Positions 47,640-58,299 of a stretch of 64,000 bases of DNA are shown piece after piece. The position numbers and the translations under genes were made by a program. The notes under the pieces were generated by a model, which saw nothing but the letters and a program-made list of their open reading frames with translations, did not search any database and was not told the origin of the DNA. Source of the stretch: Pseudomonas putida. GTDB taxonomy: Bacteria; Pseudomonadota; Gammaproteobacteria; Pseudomonadales; Pseudomonadaceae. Each line of letters begins with the position of its first letter. Positions within the stretch are counted from its first letter, which is position 1. The stretch covers positions 281,937 through 345,936 of the forward strand of contig NZ_JANHLK010000005.1 of assembly GCF_028682635.1 (NCBI RefSeq), written 5' to 3'.

Positions 47640-48386
47640 ATGGCAGGTCATTCCAAGTGGGCGAACATCAAGCACCGCAAAGAACGTCAGGATGCCAAGA
47701 GAGGCAAGATCTTCACCAAGTGGATTCGTGAGCTGACCGTCGCGGCCCGTCAGGGTGGTGGCGAGCCGGGCTCGAATCCGCGTCTGCGCCTGGCCCTGGA
47801 CAAGGCCCTTGGGGCGAACATGAGTCGCGACATCATCGATCGCGCCATTGCCCGTGGTGCCGGTGCGACCGAGGCCGACAACGTCGAAGAGCTGACCTAC
47901 GAAGGTTACGGCCCCGGCGGCGTGGCGGTGATGGTCGAGTGCATGACCGACAACCGCAACCGTACCGCGGCGGCAGTTCGCCATGCGTTCAGCAAGTGCG
48001 GCGGCAACCTCGGCACCGACGGTTCGGTGGCCTATCTTTTCGAACGCAAAGGGCAAATCAGCTTTGCGCCAGGCGTCGATGAAGATGCCTTGACCGAAGC
48101 GGCCCTGGAAGCCGACGCCGATGACGTGGTCGCCAACGAAGACGGCTCTATCGACGTGTTCACCTCGTTCACCGGATTCTACGCGGTGCGCAACGCGCTG
48201 GAAGCGGCTGGGTTCAAGGGCGATGACGCGGAAATCGTCATGCTGCCGACCACCAGCGCCGAGCTGGACCTGGAAGGCGCCGAGAAAGTTCTCAAGCTGA
48301 TCGACATGCTCGAAGACCTGGATGATGTGCAGAACGTCTACTCCAATGCGGACATTCCAGAGTCGGTCGCCGCACAACTAAGCTGA
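47640..48386 (+). CDS. yebC: YebC/PmpR-family transcriptional regulator
   Basis: 248 residues; the conserved [17 protein letters not shown] starts at ATG 47640, so a longer frame upstream is rejected. Three alpha/beta domains. In P. aeruginosa the orthologue (pmpR) represses the pqs quorum-sensing regulator; in other bacteria YebC2 aids translation. Upstream of ruvC as in other gammaproteobacteria. Confidence 0.95.
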   Translation: MAGHSKWANIKHRKERQDAKRGKIFTKWIRELTVAARQGGGEPGSNPRLRLALDKALGANMSRDIIDRAIARGAGATEADNVEELTYEGYGPGGVAVMVECMTDNRNRTAAAVRHAFSKCGGNLGTDGSVAYLFERKGQISFAPGVDEDALTEAALEADADDVVANEDGSIDVFTSFTGFYAVRNALEAAGFKGDDAEIVMLPTTSAELDLEGAEKVLKLIDMLEDLDDVQNVYSNADIPESVAAQLS

Positions 48387-48402
48387 ATGCTACGCCCTCA
48401 TT

Positions 48403-48483
48403 GTAGGAGCTGGCTTGCCAGCGAAGAGGCCCTTGAACTTTTGCAAGTCTTGAGGCCGCCTTCGCTGGCAAGCCAGCTCCTAC
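48403..48483. repeat. inverted REP pair
   Basis: GTAGGAGCTGGCTTGCCAGCGA and its near-perfect inverted copy, between yebC and ruvC. Confidence 0.9.
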
Positions 48484-48520
48484 AATTTCCTCGGATACTC
48501 GCATCAGCGTTATAGGCGTT

Positions 48521-49045
48521 ATGACTTTAATTCTTGGTATCGACCCCGGTTCGCGCATTACCGGTTATGGCGTGGTACGCGATACCGGACGTGGCTGCGA
48601 GTACGTGGCCTCCGGCTGCATCCGTACCGGTGCCGGCGAGCTGCATGAGCGCCTGCAGATTGTCTACCGCGGCGTGCGCGAGATCATTCAGACCTACCAT
48701 CCTGTCACCATGGGCATCGAGAAGGTGTTCATGGCGCGCAATGCCGACTCCGCCCTGAAGCTGGGGCAGGCCCGTGGCGCGGCCATCGTGGCTGGCGCGG
48801 AAGAAAGCCTGGAGATCGCCGAATACACGGCCACCCAGGTCAAGCAGGCGGTCGTCGGCACCGGCGCGGCCAACAAAGAGCAGGTACAAATGATGGTCAT
48901 GCACATGCTCAAGCTGACCAGCAAACCGCAAATCGATGCCTCCGACGCCCTGGCCATTGCCATTTGCCATGCGCACACCCGCTCCAGCCTGTTGCCCCAT
49001 GGCCTGGGCGCCGCACGCAGTCGTGGCGGGCGCCTGCGTCTCTGA
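48521..49045 (+). CDS. ruvC: Holliday junction resolvase
   Basis: 174 residues. Catalytic acidic residues in GIDPGSR (Asp7), the Glu of GIEKVF, and the Asp pair in [14 protein letters not shown]. Cleaves four-way junctions with RuvAB. First of the ruvCAB set; ruvA begins 115 bp later. Confidence 0.98.
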   Translation: MTLILGIDPGSRITGYGVVRDTGRGCEYVASGCIRTGAGELHERLQIVYRGVREIIQTYHPVTMGIEKVFMARNADSALKLGQARGAAIVAGAEESLEIAEYTATQVKQAVVGTGAANKEQVQMMVMHMLKLTSKPQIDASDALAIAICHAHTRSSLLPHGLGAARSRGGRLRL

Positions 49046-49159
49046 TAGCATCAGCAATCATTTTTCTGGAATGAGGGTGATGCGCCTGGGTTGTCGGCGC
49101 AAAACCCTTGTTCTCTCAGTCGCTGGCCCAGGGCTGGCCAACGCTCAAGGATCTGTAAC

Positions 49160-49768
49160 GTGATTGGACGCTTACGCGGCACACTGGCTGAGAAACAGCC
49201 GCCGCACCTGATTCTGGATGTAAATGGCCTGGGGTATGAGCTTGAAGTGCCCATGACCACGCTTTATCGCCTGCCGTCGGTCGGTGAACCGCTGACGCTG
49301 CACACCCATCTGGTCGTACGCGAAGACGCGCAGTTACTCTATGGCTTCGTCGGCAAGCGCGAGCGAGACTTTTTTCGCGAACTGATCCGTCTCAATGGTG
49401 TAGGGCCGAAACTGGCCCTGGCCCTGATGTCGAGCCTGGAAGTCGACGAGCTGGTGCGTTGCGTGCAGTCCCAGGATACCTCGGCGCTGACCAAGGTGCC
49501 GGGCGTGGGCAAGAAAACCGCTGAGCGCCTGCTGGTTGAGCTCAAGGATCGCTTCAAGGCCTGGGAAACCGTGCCGGCCATGTTTGCCCTGGTGCCGAAC
49601 CAGCCGGACGGGCCAGCGCCGGTCAACAGCGCCGAAAACGACGCGGTCAGCGCGCTGATCTCCCTGGGCTACAAGCCACAGGAAGCCAGCAAGGCGATTT
49701 CCGCGATCAAGGAGAAAGGCTTGAGCAGCGAAGACCTGATTCGTCGTGCCCTGAAGGGAATGATCTAA
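49160..49768 (+). CDS. ruvA: Holliday junction branch-migration protein RuvA
   Basis: 202 residues from GTG 49160 ([15 protein letters not shown]). OB-fold, two helix-hairpin-helix motifs ([34 protein letters not shown]) and the C-terminal RuvB-binding helix domain. The stop is directly followed by ruvB with no gap. Confidence 0.97.
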   Translation: MIGRLRGTLAEKQPPHLILDVNGLGYELEVPMTTLYRLPSVGEPLTLHTHLVVREDAQLLYGFVGKRERDFFRELIRLNGVGPKLALALMSSLEVDELVRCVQSQDTSALTKVPGVGKKTAERLLVELKDRFKAWETVPAMFALVPNQPDGPAPVNSAENDAVSALISLGYKPQEASKAISAIKEKGLSSEDLIRRALKGMI

Positions 49769-50830
49769 GTGATTGAAGCTGACCGTCTGATCGCCGCCAC
49801 GGGTGCCCCCCGTGATCGCGAGGAAGTCCAGGACCGGGCGATACGCCCCGTCAGCCTGGCCGAGTACATTGGCCAGCCGACCGTTCGCGAGCAAATGGAG
49901 TTGTTCATCCAGGCTGCCCGCGGGCGTAACGAGTCCCTGGACCACACGTTGATCTTCGGCCCGCCGGGCCTGGGCAAGACCACCCTGGCCAATATCATCG
50001 CCCAGGAAATGGGCGTGTCGATCAAGAGCACCTCAGGCCCGGTCCTCGAGCGTCCAGGTGACCTGGCGGCGCTGCTGACCAATCTTGAGCCCCACGACGT
50101 GCTGTTCATCGATGAAATCCATCGCCTGTCGCCGATTGTCGAGGAAGTGCTGTACCCGGCCATGGAGGATTTCCAACTCGACATCATGATCGGCGAAGGG
50201 CCGGCCGCGCGGTCGATCAAGCTCGATCTGCCACCGTTCACCCTGGTCGGTGCGACCACCCGGGCGGGGATGCTGACGAACCCGTTGCGTGACCGTTTCG
50301 GTATCGTCCAGCGCCTGGAGTTCTACAGCACCGCCGACCTCTCGACGATTGTCAGTCGTTCGGCGAACATCCTCGGCCTGCCGCTCGACCCGGAGGGCGC
50401 CTTCGAAATCGCTCGCCGCGCCCGTGGCACGCCGCGGATCGCCAACCGTCTGCTGCGCCGGGTAAGGGATTTCGCCGAAGTGCGCGCCAAAGGCCACATC
50501 ACCAAGCCGATTGCCGACCTGGCCCTGAACCTGCTGGATGTCGACGAGCGTGGCTTCGATCACCAGGACCGACGTCTGCTGCTGACCATGATCGAGAAGT
50601 TCGATGGTGGGCCGGTGGGGGTGGATAGTCTGGCCGCGGCGATCAGCGAAGAGCGTCACACCATTGAAGACGTGCTGGAGCCGTACCTGATCCAGCAGGG
50701 CTACATCATGCGCACGCCGCGGGGGCGGGTAGTGACCCGGCATGCGTACCTGCATTTCGGATTAAACATTCCGTCACGATTGGGCGAAATGCCCGTGGTA
50801 GACGAGTTCCTTGATGCCGTGGACGATTAA
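49769..50830 (+). CDS. ruvB: Holliday junction helicase RuvB
   Basis: 353 residues, GTG start. AAA+ ATPase: Walker [10 protein letters not shown], Walker [10 protein letters not shown], sensor 1 TLVGATTR, arginine finger region, winged-helix C-terminus with RTPRGRVVT. Motor of branch migration with RuvA. Confidence 0.98.
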   Translation: MIEADRLIAATGAPRDREEVQDRAIRPVSLAEYIGQPTVREQMELFIQAARGRNESLDHTLIFGPPGLGKTTLANIIAQEMGVSIKSTSGPVLERPGDLAALLTNLEPHDVLFIDEIHRLSPIVEEVLYPAMEDFQLDIMIGEGPAARSIKLDLPPFTLVGATTRAGMLTNPLRDRFGIVQRLEFYSTADLSTIVSRSANILGLPLDPEGAFEIARRARGTPRIANRLLRRVRDFAEVRAKGHITKPIADLALNLLDVDERGFDHQDRRLLLTMIEKFDGGPVGVDSLAAAISEERHTIEDVLEPYLIQQGYIMRTPRGRVVTRHAYLHFGLNIPSRLGEMPVVDEFLDAVDD

Positions 50831-50957
50831 TTAACTTTGCGGGCTGATTTTTTCGGGCAATGTGTGGTCCCAGGACCGTACTTTTGCGCGAAAGCCGCAG
50901 AACATTGAAAAACAGTTGCCTGGCCGGATTGGCAACCCGAGGAGTAAGCACTAGAGT

Positions 50958-51425
50958 ATGCGCGCGCAAAACGGGCTTGAGCCTTTCGCACATCGTTGTC
51001 GCGTTTATTACGAGGACACCGATGCGGGCGGCATCGTGTATTACGTCAATTACCTCAAGTTTATGGAACGGGCTCGAACCGAGCGGCTACGAGAGCTGGG
51101 CTTTGCCCAATCCAAGCTTGCCGGTGAGGACCTGTTGTTCGTCGTGCATTCCAGCGAAGCGCGCTACCACGCGCCGGCGCGACTGGACGACGAGCTGCTG
51201 GTAAGCGCTGAAGTAATCGAATTGAACCGTGCCAGCCTGCGCTTCAAGCAGCAGGTCAGGCGGGCCACGGATGATGCACTGCTCTGCGAAGGGCAGTTTC
51301 TGGTGGCCTGTGTGCGCACTGAAAGTTTGAAACCCCGGGCCATTCCCGAAGCTCTACGAGCGGCCTTTGCCGCCGTGAGCGGCGCGGGTACACACTCAAA
51401 GCAGGAGATAAAGCGTGGAAGCTAA
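50958..51425 (+). CDS. ybgC: Tol-Pal-associated acyl-CoA thioesterase
   Basis: 155 residues, hot-dog fold with the active-site motif [21 protein letters not shown] (catalytic Asp). In the family it hydrolyses short- or medium-chain acyl-CoA; it is always linked to the tol genes. Overlaps tolQ by 11 bp. Confidence 0.95.
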   Translation: MRAQNGLEPFAHRCRVYYEDTDAGGIVYYVNYLKFMERARTERLRELGFAQSKLAGEDLLFVVHSSEARYHAPARLDDELLVSAEVIELNRASLRFKQQVRRATDDALLCEGQFLVACVRTESLKPRAIPEALRAAFAAVSGAGTHSKQEIKRGS

Positions 51426-52110
51426 CGTCGTCGACCATTCCTCCATGTGGAGCCTGGTCAGCAATGCCAGTATCGTGGTGCAACTGGTAATGCTGACCCT
51501 GGTAGCCGCATCGGTGACCTCATGGATCATGATCTTTCAGCGCAGCAACCTGCTGCGCGCCGGTCGACGCGCCCTGGAGAGCTTCGAAGAGCGCTTCTGG
51601 TCGGGTATCGACCTGTCCAAACTCTACCGTCAGGCGGGTAGCAACCCGGACCCGGATTCCGGTGTCGAGCAGATCTTCCGCGCCGGCTTCAAGGAATTTT
51701 CCCGTCTGCGCCAGCAGCCTGGGGTCGATCCCGAGGCGGTCATGGAAGGCGTGGCCCGTGCCATGCGCGTGGCCATTTCCCGTGAAGAAGAAAAGCTCGA
51801 GCAGAGCCTGCCGTTCCTCGCCACTGTCGGTTCCGTGAGCCCGTATATCGGTCTGTTCGGTACGGTCTGGGGCATCATGAACTCCTTCCGTGGCCTGGCG
51901 ACTGCCCAGCAAGCGACCCTGGCCACCGTTGCCCCGGGTATCGCCGAAGCCCTGATCGCCACCGCGATCGGCCTGTTCGCGGCCATTCCAGCCGTTATCG
52001 CTTACAACCGTTTTGCTGCTCGCAGTGAAACCTTGCTGGGCCGTTACTACACCTTCGCCGATGAATTCCAGGCGATCCTGCACCGCAAAGTGCACACCAG
52101 CGAAGAATAA
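51415..52110 (+). CDS. tolQ: TolQ inner-membrane motor protein
   Basis: 231 residues, GTG start. Three TM helices (about 18-38, 135-160, 170-195); TM2-3 with [13 protein letters not shown] and [22 protein letters not shown] form the proton path with TolR. Powers TolA for outer-membrane constriction at division. Confidence 0.97.
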   Translation: MEANVVDHSSMWSLVSNASIVVQLVMLTLVAASVTSWIMIFQRSNLLRAGRRALESFEERFWSGIDLSKLYRQAGSNPDPDSGVEQIFRAGFKEFSRLRQQPGVDPEAVMEGVARAMRVAISREEEKLEQSLPFLATVGSVSPYIGLFGTVWGIMNSFRGLATAQQATLATVAPGIAEALIATAIGLFAAIPAVIAYNRFAARSETLLGRYYTFADEFQAILHRKVHTSEE

Positions 52111-52125
52111 GCAGGTAATTTCCAG

Positions 52126-52587
52126 ATGGCTTTAATCGCTCGAGCTCGCAAAAAGCGCAAGCCGGTTGCCGAGATGAACGTAGTGCCTTACATCGACGTG
52201 ATGCTGGTACTGCTGGTCATCTTCATGGTGACCGCGCCGATGCTCAATCAGGGCGTGAAAGTTGATCTGCCCAAGGTTTCCAGCGAAGCCTTGCCGCAGG
52301 ACAACAACACCCAGGTCCTGACCATTTCGATCAAGGCTGACAAGACCTATTACTGGAACCTTGGCAGCGAAGTCGACACCGAGAAGCAACAGGACAGGGC
52401 CATGACCCTGCCGCAAATGACCAGTGCAGTAACCAAGATCATTGCCGCCGGTAACGATAACGGCAAGCGCACCCAGGTCTTCATTCGCGGCGACAAGACT
52501 GTCGACTACGGCTCCGTCATGGGCGCCATGGGCGGGTTGCAGAAAGCCGGCGTCGGTAATGTTGGCTTGATTACCGAGGCGCCCTGA
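52126..52587 (+). CDS. tolR: TolR / ExbD-family protein
   Basis: 153 residues. Single TM helix near 20-40 with the essential Asp of VVPYIDVMLVLLVIFMVTAP, then a periplasmic domain. Overlaps tolA by one base (TGATG). Confidence 0.97.
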   Translation: MALIARARKKRKPVAEMNVVPYIDVMLVLLVIFMVTAPMLNQGVKVDLPKVSSEALPQDNNTQVLTISIKADKTYYWNLGSEVDTEKQQDRAMTLPQMTSAVTKIIAAGNDNGKRTQVFIRGDKTVDYGSVMGAMGGLQKAGVGNVGLITEAP

Positions 52588-53684
52588 TGCAGCAACAGCG
52601 AGAGCCGTCCGCCTCGGAAAGCTACTTCTGGCCTAGTGTCTGGGCGATTGGCTTGCACGTGCTGGTGTTCGGCATGCTGTTTGTCAGTTTTGCCTTTACT
52701 CCGGAGTTGCCGCCGGCCAAGCCGATTGTCCAGGCGACCCTGTACCAGCTGAAATCGAAAAGTCAGGCAACCACCCAGACCAATCAGAAGATTGCGGGTG
52801 AGGCGAAGAAATCCGCCGCACGCCAGACCGAAGTCGAGCAGTTGGAACAGAAGAAGGTCGAGCAGGAAGCGATAAAGGCTGCGGAACAAAAGAAAGAAGA
52901 CGCGGCTCAAAAGGCCGAGGAAGCCAAGAAGGCCGACGAGTCGAAGAAAGCGGAAGAGGCGAAAAAGGCTGATGAGGCCAAGAAGGCCGATGAAGCCAAG
53001 AAAGCCGACGAAGCGAAGAAGACCGCCGAAGCCAAGAAGGCAGAAGAGAAACAATTGGCTGATATAGCCAAGAAGAAAGCGGAAGAAGAAGCCAAGAAGG
53101 CTGCTGAAGAAGAGGCCAAGAAAGCGGCTGCTGAAGAAGCGAAGAAAAAGATCGTCGAAGACGCGAAGAAGAAAGCCGCCGAAGACGCCAAGAAGAAAGC
53201 TGAAGCTGAAGAGGCGAAGAAGAAAGTCGCCGAGGAAGCGAAGAAGAAAGCTGCTGCCGATGCTGCGAAGAAAAAATCGCAGGACGCGGCGCGTAAATCC
53301 GCCGAAGACAAAAAGGCCCAGGCCCTGGCAGATTTGCTTTCCGATACGCCGCAGCGTCAGCAGGCCTTGGCCGATGAGCGCGGTGACGAAGTCGCCGGCA
53401 GTTTTGATGATTTGATTCGTCTTCGTGCAGCGGAAGGCTGGGCTCGTCCACCTTCGGCCCGCAAAGGCATGACGGTCGTGCTGCAAATCGGCATGTTGCC
53501 GGACGGTACGGTGACTTCGGCCAGCGTGGCCAAGTCCAGTGGTGACGGTCCGTTTGATGCGTCTGCTGTAGCGGCGGTCAAGAATATTGGACGTTTGACA
53601 GAAATGCAGGGAATGAAGCCGAGCGATTTTGCTCCGTATCGTTCATTCAAGATGACATTCACGCCTGAGGATTTAGCCCCGTGA
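52587..53684 (+). CDS. tolA: TolA envelope-spanning protein
   Basis: 365 residues. N-terminal TM (about 16-36) with the SHLS-like anchor, a long Lys/Ala/Glu helix (about 75-255) made of [17 protein letters not shown] repeats, and the globular C-terminal TonB-like domain (about 265-365) that contacts Pal and TolB. The central repeats are low complexity, which is normal for TolA. Confidence 0.96.
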   Translation: MQQQREPSASESYFWPSVWAIGLHVLVFGMLFVSFAFTPELPPAKPIVQATLYQLKSKSQATTQTNQKIAGEAKKSAARQTEVEQLEQKKVEQEAIKAAEQKKEDAAQKAEEAKKADESKKAEEAKKADEAKKADEAKKADEAKKTAEAKKAEEKQLADIAKKKAEEEAKKAAEEEAKKAAAEEAKKKIVEDAKKKAAEDAKKKAEAEEAKKKVAEEAKKKAAADAAKKKSQDAARKSAEDKKAQALADLLSDTPQRQQALADERGDEVAGSFDDLIRLRAAEGWARPPSARKGMTVVLQIGMLPDGTVTSASVAKSSGDGPFDASAVAAVKNIGRLTEMQGMKPSDFAPYRSFKMTFTPEDLAP

Positions 53685-54982
53685 GAAACCTTCTACGAGG
53701 AATGCTTGTCGCTATCTGCTGCATGGCAGGAATGGCGATGGCAGATGAGAAAAACATTCTGGTCACCAGCGGCAGCGATCGGGCCACCCCGATCGCGGTC
53801 GTGCCGTTTGGCAACCAGGGCGGCAGCGTGCTGCCGGACGACATGGCGGAAATCATCGGTAACGACCTGCGCAACTCGGGTTACTACTCGCCGATTCCAA
53901 AGCAGAACATGATCAGCCAGCCTAGCCAGGCCAGCGAAATCATCTTCCGTGACTTCAAGGCGCTGGGCGCCCAGTACGTGATGGTCGGCAGCATTGCCCC
54001 GGCGGGCGGTCGCCTGCAGGTGCAATACGCCCTGTTCAACGTCGCCACCGAGCAGCAAGTGCTGACCGGCAGCGTGTCGGGCAGCGTCGATCAGTTGCGC
54101 GACATGTCGCACTACATCGCCGACCAGTCGTTCGAAAAACTCACCGGCATCAAGGGTGCGTTCTCGACTCGCCTGCTGTACGTGACGGCCGAGCGCTTCT
54201 CCGAAAAGAACACCCGTTACACGCTGCAGCGTTCGGACTATGACGGTGCCCGTGCCGTGACCCTGCTGCAATCGCGTGAGCCAATCCTGTCGCCGCGTTT
54301 CGCGCCCGATGGCAAGCGTATCGCCTACGTCTCGTTCGAGCAGAAGCGTCCGCGCATTTTCATGCAGAACATCGACACCGGTCGCCGTGAGCAGATCACC
54401 AACTTCGAAGGCCTGAACGGCGCGCCAGCCTGGTCGCCGGATGGCAATCGCCTGGCGTTCGTACTGTCCAAGGACGGCAACCCGGACATCTATGTGATGA
54501 ACCTGGGCTCGCGTCAGATCACCCGCGTCACCAACGGTCCTGGCATCAACACCGAACCGTTCTGGGGCAAGGATGGCTCGACCATCTACTTCACGTCCGA
54601 TCGTGGCGGCAAGCCGCAGATCTACAAGACCAGTGTGGGTGGGGGCGGTGCCGAGCGCGTGACTTTCGTCGGTAACTACAACGCCAACCCTAAACTGTCG
54701 GCCGATGAAAAGACGCTTGTCATGATTCACCGTCAGGATGGCTTCACCAATTTCAAGGTGGCGGCCCAGGATTTGCAGCGCGGTAGTGTAAAAATCCTCA
54801 CTGATAGCACTCTGGACGAGTCGCCTACTGTCGCGCCCAACGGCACCATGGTAATCTACGCCACCCGCCAGCAGGGCCGGGGAGTCTTGATGCTCGTGTC
54901 TATCAATGGACGCGTAAGGCTCCCGCTTCCTACCGCTCAAGGCGAAGTCAGAGAACCTTCCTGGTCCCCTTACCTGAACTGA
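53681..54982 (+). CDS. tolB: TolB periplasmic propeller
   Basis: 433 residues, GTG overlapping tolA. Signal peptide with CCMAGMAMA cleaved near 22, N-terminal domain (about 25-160), then a six-bladed PD40 propeller with [30 protein letters not shown] and [13 protein letters not shown] repeats. Binds Pal and TolA. Confidence 0.98.
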   Translation: MRNLLRGMLVAICCMAGMAMADEKNILVTSGSDRATPIAVVPFGNQGGSVLPDDMAEIIGNDLRNSGYYSPIPKQNMISQPSQASEIIFRDFKALGAQYVMVGSIAPAGGRLQVQYALFNVATEQQVLTGSVSGSVDQLRDMSHYIADQSFEKLTGIKGAFSTRLLYVTAERFSEKNTRYTLQRSDYDGARAVTLLQSREPILSPRFAPDGKRIAYVSFEQKRPRIFMQNIDTGRREQITNFEGLNGAPAWSPDGNRLAFVLSKDGNPDIYVMNLGSRQITRVTNGPGINTEPFWGKDGSTIYFTSDRGGKPQIYKTSVGGGGAERVTFVGNYNANPKLSADEKTLVMIHRQDGFTNFKVAAQDLQRGSVKILTDSTLDESPTVAPNGTMVIYATRQQGRGVLMLVSINGRVRLPLPTAQGEVREPSWSPYLN

Positions 54983-55034
54983 CGCGGCGCTATACGTTGT
55001 ACTTAACACACTGGGGTTCATTAGGAGTTTCACG

Positions 55035-55532
55035 ATGGAAATGCTGAAGTTTGGTAAATTTGCTGCGCTGGCACTGGCCATGGCTGTAGCTGTAGGTTGC
55101 TCGTCCAAAGGCGGCGACAATGCCGGTGAAGGCGCGGTAGATCCAAACGCTGGTTACGGCGCAAACACTGGTGCAGTTGACGGCTCCCTGAGCGAAGAAG
55201 CTGCACTGCGCGCTATCACCACTTTCTACTTCGAATACGACAGTTCGGACCTGAAGCCAGAAGCCATGCGCGCTCTGGACGTTCACGCCAAGGACCTGAA
55301 AGCAAACGGCGCTCGCGTTGTTCTGGAAGGCAACACCGACGAACGTGGTACTCGTGAGTACAACATGGCACTGGGCGAGCGTCGTGCGAAAGCCGTTCAG
55401 CGCTACCTGGTACTGCAAGGTGTTTCCCCAGCTCAGCTGGAACTGGTTTCCTACGGCGAAGAGCGTCCAGTTGCTACCGGCAACGACGAGCAGTCCTGGG
55501 CTCAAAACCGTCGCGTCGAACTGCGTAAGTAA
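55035..55532 (+). CDS. pal: peptidoglycan-associated lipoprotein (OprL)
   Basis: 165 residues. Lipobox MAVAVGC with the acylated Cys at 22, a Gly/Asp-rich linker, and the OmpA-type peptidoglycan-binding domain (about 60-165) with [10 protein letters not shown] and [24 protein letters not shown] precedes the ATG. Confidence 0.98.
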   Translation: MEMLKFGKFAALALAMAVAVGCSSKGGDNAGEGAVDPNAGYGANTGAVDGSLSEEAALRAITTFYFEYDSSDLKPEAMRALDVHAKDLKANGARVVLEGNTDERGTREYNMALGERRAKAVQRYLVLQGVSPAQLELVSYGEERPVATGNDEQSWAQNRRVELRK

Positions 55533-55538
55533 TTCGTC

Positions 55539-56387
55539 ATGCGAACGTGCCGTCGTGCTGTAACTGTCCTGGCTCTCAGTCTCGCGCCGCTTGCGGCGTG
55601 GGCTGCGGTTCCTGTGGTCGACAACGACTCCGGCTATAACAATAGCGGGAGCAGTAATCCGCCTGCAGGTTACGGTACGAACGGCGCCTATGCCGGGGGA
55701 GGGGTTTCGACCCCTGTCTCGGCACAGGGTCAGTTGTTCAACCAACTGCAACAAATGCAGGATCAGATCTCGCGCCAACAGGGTGTGATCGAAGAACTGC
55801 AAAATGATGTAGCGCGCATGAAGCAGGAAAGCCTGGAGCGATACCAGGATCTTGATCGGCGCATAGGAAGCGGCGTTGCACCTGCCGCGACTCCTGAGAA
55901 TTCTCCTGCCGGTGGCGACTTGAACGCCCCCGGTGCAGCAGCGGCTGGCGCAGCTGCGGGTGCCGGAGCGGCAGCCGCTCAAGCACCCGCCGCGGGTAGC
56001 GAGCCGGCGGATCCGGCGAAGGAAAAGCTCTATTACGATGCTGCCTTCGACCTGATCAAGGCCAAGGATTTCGACAAGGCCAGCCAGGCTTTTGCCGCAT
56101 TCCTGCGCAAGTACCCGAACAGCCAGTACTCAGGCAATGCCCAGTACTGGTTGGGCGAAGTGAACCTGGCCAAAGGCGATCTGCAAGGTGCAGGTCAGGC
56201 CTTTGCCAAGGTTTCGCAGCTGTACCCCAAGCACGCCAAAGTGCCTGACTCGCTGTACAAGCTCGCTGACGTAGAGCGCCGCCTGGGTCATCCCGACAAG
56301 GTAAAAGGCATTCTGCAACAGGTTGTGTCCCAGTATCCGGGCACGTCTGCCGCTCAGCTGGCCCAGCGTGATCTGCAAAAAATGTAA
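55539..56387 (+). CDS. cpoB: Tol-Pal system protein CpoB/YbgF
   Basis: 282 residues. Signal peptide to about 22 (LAAWA), a coiled coil for trimerisation (about 65-105; QLFNQLQQMQDQISRQQG), an Ala/Pro-rich linker (about 110-155), and TPR repeats (YYDAAFDLIKAKDFDKASQAF and following). Links Tol function to peptidoglycan synthesis in E. coli. Confidence 0.95.
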   Translation: MRTCRRAVTVLALSLAPLAAWAAVPVVDNDSGYNNSGSSNPPAGYGTNGAYAGGGVSTPVSAQGQLFNQLQQMQDQISRQQGVIEELQNDVARMKQESLERYQDLDRRIGSGVAPAATPENSPAGGDLNAPGAAAAGAAAGAGAAAAQAPAAGSEPADPAKEKLYYDAAFDLIKAKDFDKASQAFAAFLRKYPNSQYSGNAQYWLGEVNLAKGDLQGAGQAFAKVSQLYPKHAKVPDSLYKLADVERRLGHPDKVKGILQQVVSQYPGTSAAQLAQRDLQKM

Positions 56388-56410
56388 GGGCTGCTTGACC
56401 CCTTTCGAAG

Positions 56411-56438
56411 AAACCCGCGCTTGTCGCGGGTTTTTTCG
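56411..56438 (+). terminator. terminator of the tol-pal operon
   Basis: AAACCCGCG / CGCGGGTTT with 4-5-nt loop and six T. Confidence 0.92.
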
Positions 56439-56554
56439 TTAGAATTCACGCCCTTTTTATGAAACACGCTTTTTGGGGCCTGCGCATTGCCGGGGCTTCT
56501 TGAAGTGCCTGACGGAGGCGGACAGCCTGTTTAGCTGTTACGCCCGTGGCGACT

Positions 56555-57202
56555 ATGCAAGACACATTGAGAATTACCGAAGTTTTCTACTCGTTGCAGG
56601 GGGAAACGCGGACCGCTGGCCTGCCCACTGTTTTTGTGCGCCTGACCGGTTGCCCTCTGCGTTGCCAATACTGCGACAGCGCCTACGCCTTCACCGGCGG
56701 CACCATCCGCACCCTCGACGATATCCTCGAGCAGGTCGCCGGCTTTCGCCCGCGCTTCGTCTGTGTCACGGGCGGCGAGCCCCTGGCCCAGCCCAATGCC
56801 ATTCCATTGCTCAAGCGCCTGTGCGATGCCGGTTACGAAGTGTCACTGGAAACCAGTGGCTCGATCGATATCTCGGCGGTAGATTCCCGGGTCAGTCGCG
56901 TCGTCGACCTGAAGACCCCGGGGTCGAAGGAAGCGCATCGCAACCGCTACGAAAACATCGAGCTGCTGACGCCCAACGATCAGGTGAAGTTTGTCATCTG
57001 CTCGCGGGAAGACTATGACTGGTCCGTGTCCAAGCTGATCCAGTACGGTCTGGACAAGCGCGCCGGTGAAGTCCTGTTCTCGCCAAGCCACCATGATCTC
57101 AATGCGCGAGACCTGGCCGACTGGGTGGTGGCGGACAACCTGCCAGTGCGTTTGCAATTGCAGCTGCATAAATATCTTTGGAATGACGAGCCGGGGCGCT
57201 GA
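56555..57202 (+). CDS. queE: 7-carboxy-7-deazaguanine synthase
   Basis: Radical-SAM ring contraction in queuosine precursor synthesis. 215 residues from ATG 56555 ([17 protein letters not shown]); no clear Shine-Dalgarno. The 4Fe-4S motif is [15 protein letters not shown] (CxxxCxxC), with the SAM motif CVTGGEPL. Followed immediately by queC. Confidence 0.95.
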   Translation: MQDTLRITEVFYSLQGETRTAGLPTVFVRLTGCPLRCQYCDSAYAFTGGTIRTLDDILEQVAGFRPRFVCVTGGEPLAQPNAIPLLKRLCDAGYEVSLETSGSIDISAVDSRVSRVVDLKTPGSKEAHRNRYENIELLTPNDQVKFVICSREDYDWSVSKLIQYGLDKRAGEVLFSPSHHDLNARDLADWVVADNLPVRLQLQLHKYLWNDEPGR

Positions 57203-57203
57203 A

Positions 57204-57896
57204 ATGACTGAACCACTCAATACTGCTGAAAAACGCGCGGTGATCCTCTTGTCCGGTGGCCTGGACTCGGCAACCGTCGTGGCCATGGCGCGTGCCGAAG
57301 GCTACAGCTGCTACACCATGAGCTTCGACTACGGCCAACGGTCTCACGCTGAGTTACACGCCGCCGAACGTGTGGCCAAAGACCTGGGTGTTGTCGAACA
57401 CAAGGTGATCGGGCTGAACCTGAACGGCATGGGCGGCTCGGCACTGACCGATACCAGCATTGACGTCCCGGAAGTCGCGGCTGAAGGTATTCCGGTGACT
57501 TACGTGCCTGCGCGTAACACGGTGTTCTTGTCCCTGGCGCTGGGCTGGGCGGAAGTGCTTGGTGCACGGGACATCTTCAGCGGTGTCAACGCGGTGGATT
57601 ACTCCGGTTATCCGGACTGCCGTCCCGAGTTCATCGAGGCTTTCGAGCGCATGGCCAATCTGGCGACCAAGGCCGGTGTAGAAGGAATGGGTTTTCGCAT
57701 TCAGGCGCCGCTGCAACATCTCAGCAAGGCACAGATCGTTCAGGCGGGTACCAGGCTTGGGGTGAATTATGGCCTGACCGTTTCCTGCTATCAGGCCGAC
57801 GATGACGGCCGTGCCTGCGGCAAGTGCAGCAGCTGCCGCCAGCGAGCGGAAGGCTTCGCGGCGGCCGGAATCAGCGACCCAACACGTTATTTTTGA
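57204..57896 (+). CDS. queC: 7-cyano-7-deazaguanine synthase
   Basis: ATP-dependent formation of preQ0. 230 residues from ATG 57204, two bases after queE. PP-loop [12 protein letters not shown] at the N-terminus, C-terminal zinc motif CGKCSSC. With QueE gives preQ0 for queuosine in tRNA. Confidence 0.96.
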   Translation: MTEPLNTAEKRAVILLSGGLDSATVVAMARAEGYSCYTMSFDYGQRSHAELHAAERVAKDLGVVEHKVIGLNLNGMGGSALTDTSIDVPEVAAEGIPVTYVPARNTVFLSLALGWAEVLGARDIFSGVNAVDYSGYPDCRPEFIEAFERMANLATKAGVEGMGFRIQAPLQHLSKAQIVQAGTRLGVNYGLTVSCYQADDDGRACGKCSSCRQRAEGFAAAGISDPTRYF

Positions 57897-57914
57897 TTTT
57901 TTTTAAAATAGGTG

Positions 57915-57942
57915 TTGAATAGTCCTTAAAAATCAGTATTAT
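57915..57942 (+). promoter_or_regulatory. tRNA-Lys promoter
   Basis: TTGAAT, 16-nt spacer, TATTAT, followed by a G+C-rich discriminator ACGCGCC, typical for stable-RNA promoters under stringent control. Confidence 0.75.
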
Positions 57943-57959
57943 ACGCGCCACCACACAGC

Positions 57960-58035
57960 GGGTCGTTAGCTCAGTTGGTAGAGCAGTTGGCTTTTAACCA
58001 ATTGGTCGTAGGTTCGAATCCCACACGACCCACCA
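57960..58035 (+). tRNA. tRNA-Lys (anticodon TTT)
   Basis: 76 nt, complete cloverleaf with acceptor GGGTCGT/ACGACCC, T-arm GTTCGAATC, encoded CCA end, and anticodon TTT at 57993-57995. Next to queC this gene is a known integration site for pathogenicity-island-type elements in P. aeruginosa (PAPI-2, from memory); no island follows here. Confidence 0.97.
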
Positions 58036-58055
58036 TTTTTGGCGGTTTAGAAAAT

Positions 58056-58096
58056 CCGGAAGGCCCACGCAAGTGAGGATTTCCGGGTTTTTTTTT
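58056..58096 (+). terminator. terminator after tRNA-Lys
   Basis: CCGGAA / TTCCGG stem with long loop followed by a run of nine T. Confidence 0.75.
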
Positions 58097-58230
58097 GCCT
58101 GCGATTTGTGCGTTCGCCGATCCCGGCCAGCACTGCGTGGCTCAGGTCAGAATCATCTTTTGCATCCCGCGGATATTCTGTAGCCTTGCGCCTCTTCAAA
58201 GCTCTGATGATTACTCACTCTCCCGGCGGT

Positions 58231-58262
58231 ACCCTCAAGGGTCCAGAGCTGGGGTGTATACT
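58231..58262 (+). promoter_or_regulatory. nadA promoter region with a small palindrome
   Basis: TATACT at 58257-58262 could be the -10 box. The 12-bp palindrome ACCCTCAAGGGT at 58231-58242 overlaps the place of the -35 box and may be an operator. No repressor is known to me for it. Confidence 0.35.
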
Positions 58263-58299
58263 CGACTTTCGCGCTTAAGCGCCTGCAGGTCTTGCGAAC

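Noticed and set aside
53000..53330. Tandem repeats AAGAAGGC/GCCGAAGAAG in tolA
   Set aside because: Normal coding of the TolA Lys/Ala/Glu helix, not a mobile or CRISPR repeat.
56388..56554. preQ1 riboswitch before queE
   Set aside because: Only a terminator of the preceding operon is visible; no preQ1 aptamer pattern is seen.
58036..58299. Attachment-site repeat of the tRNA-Lys 3' end
   Set aside because: No second copy of the 3' tRNA sequence was seen between the tRNA and nadA.
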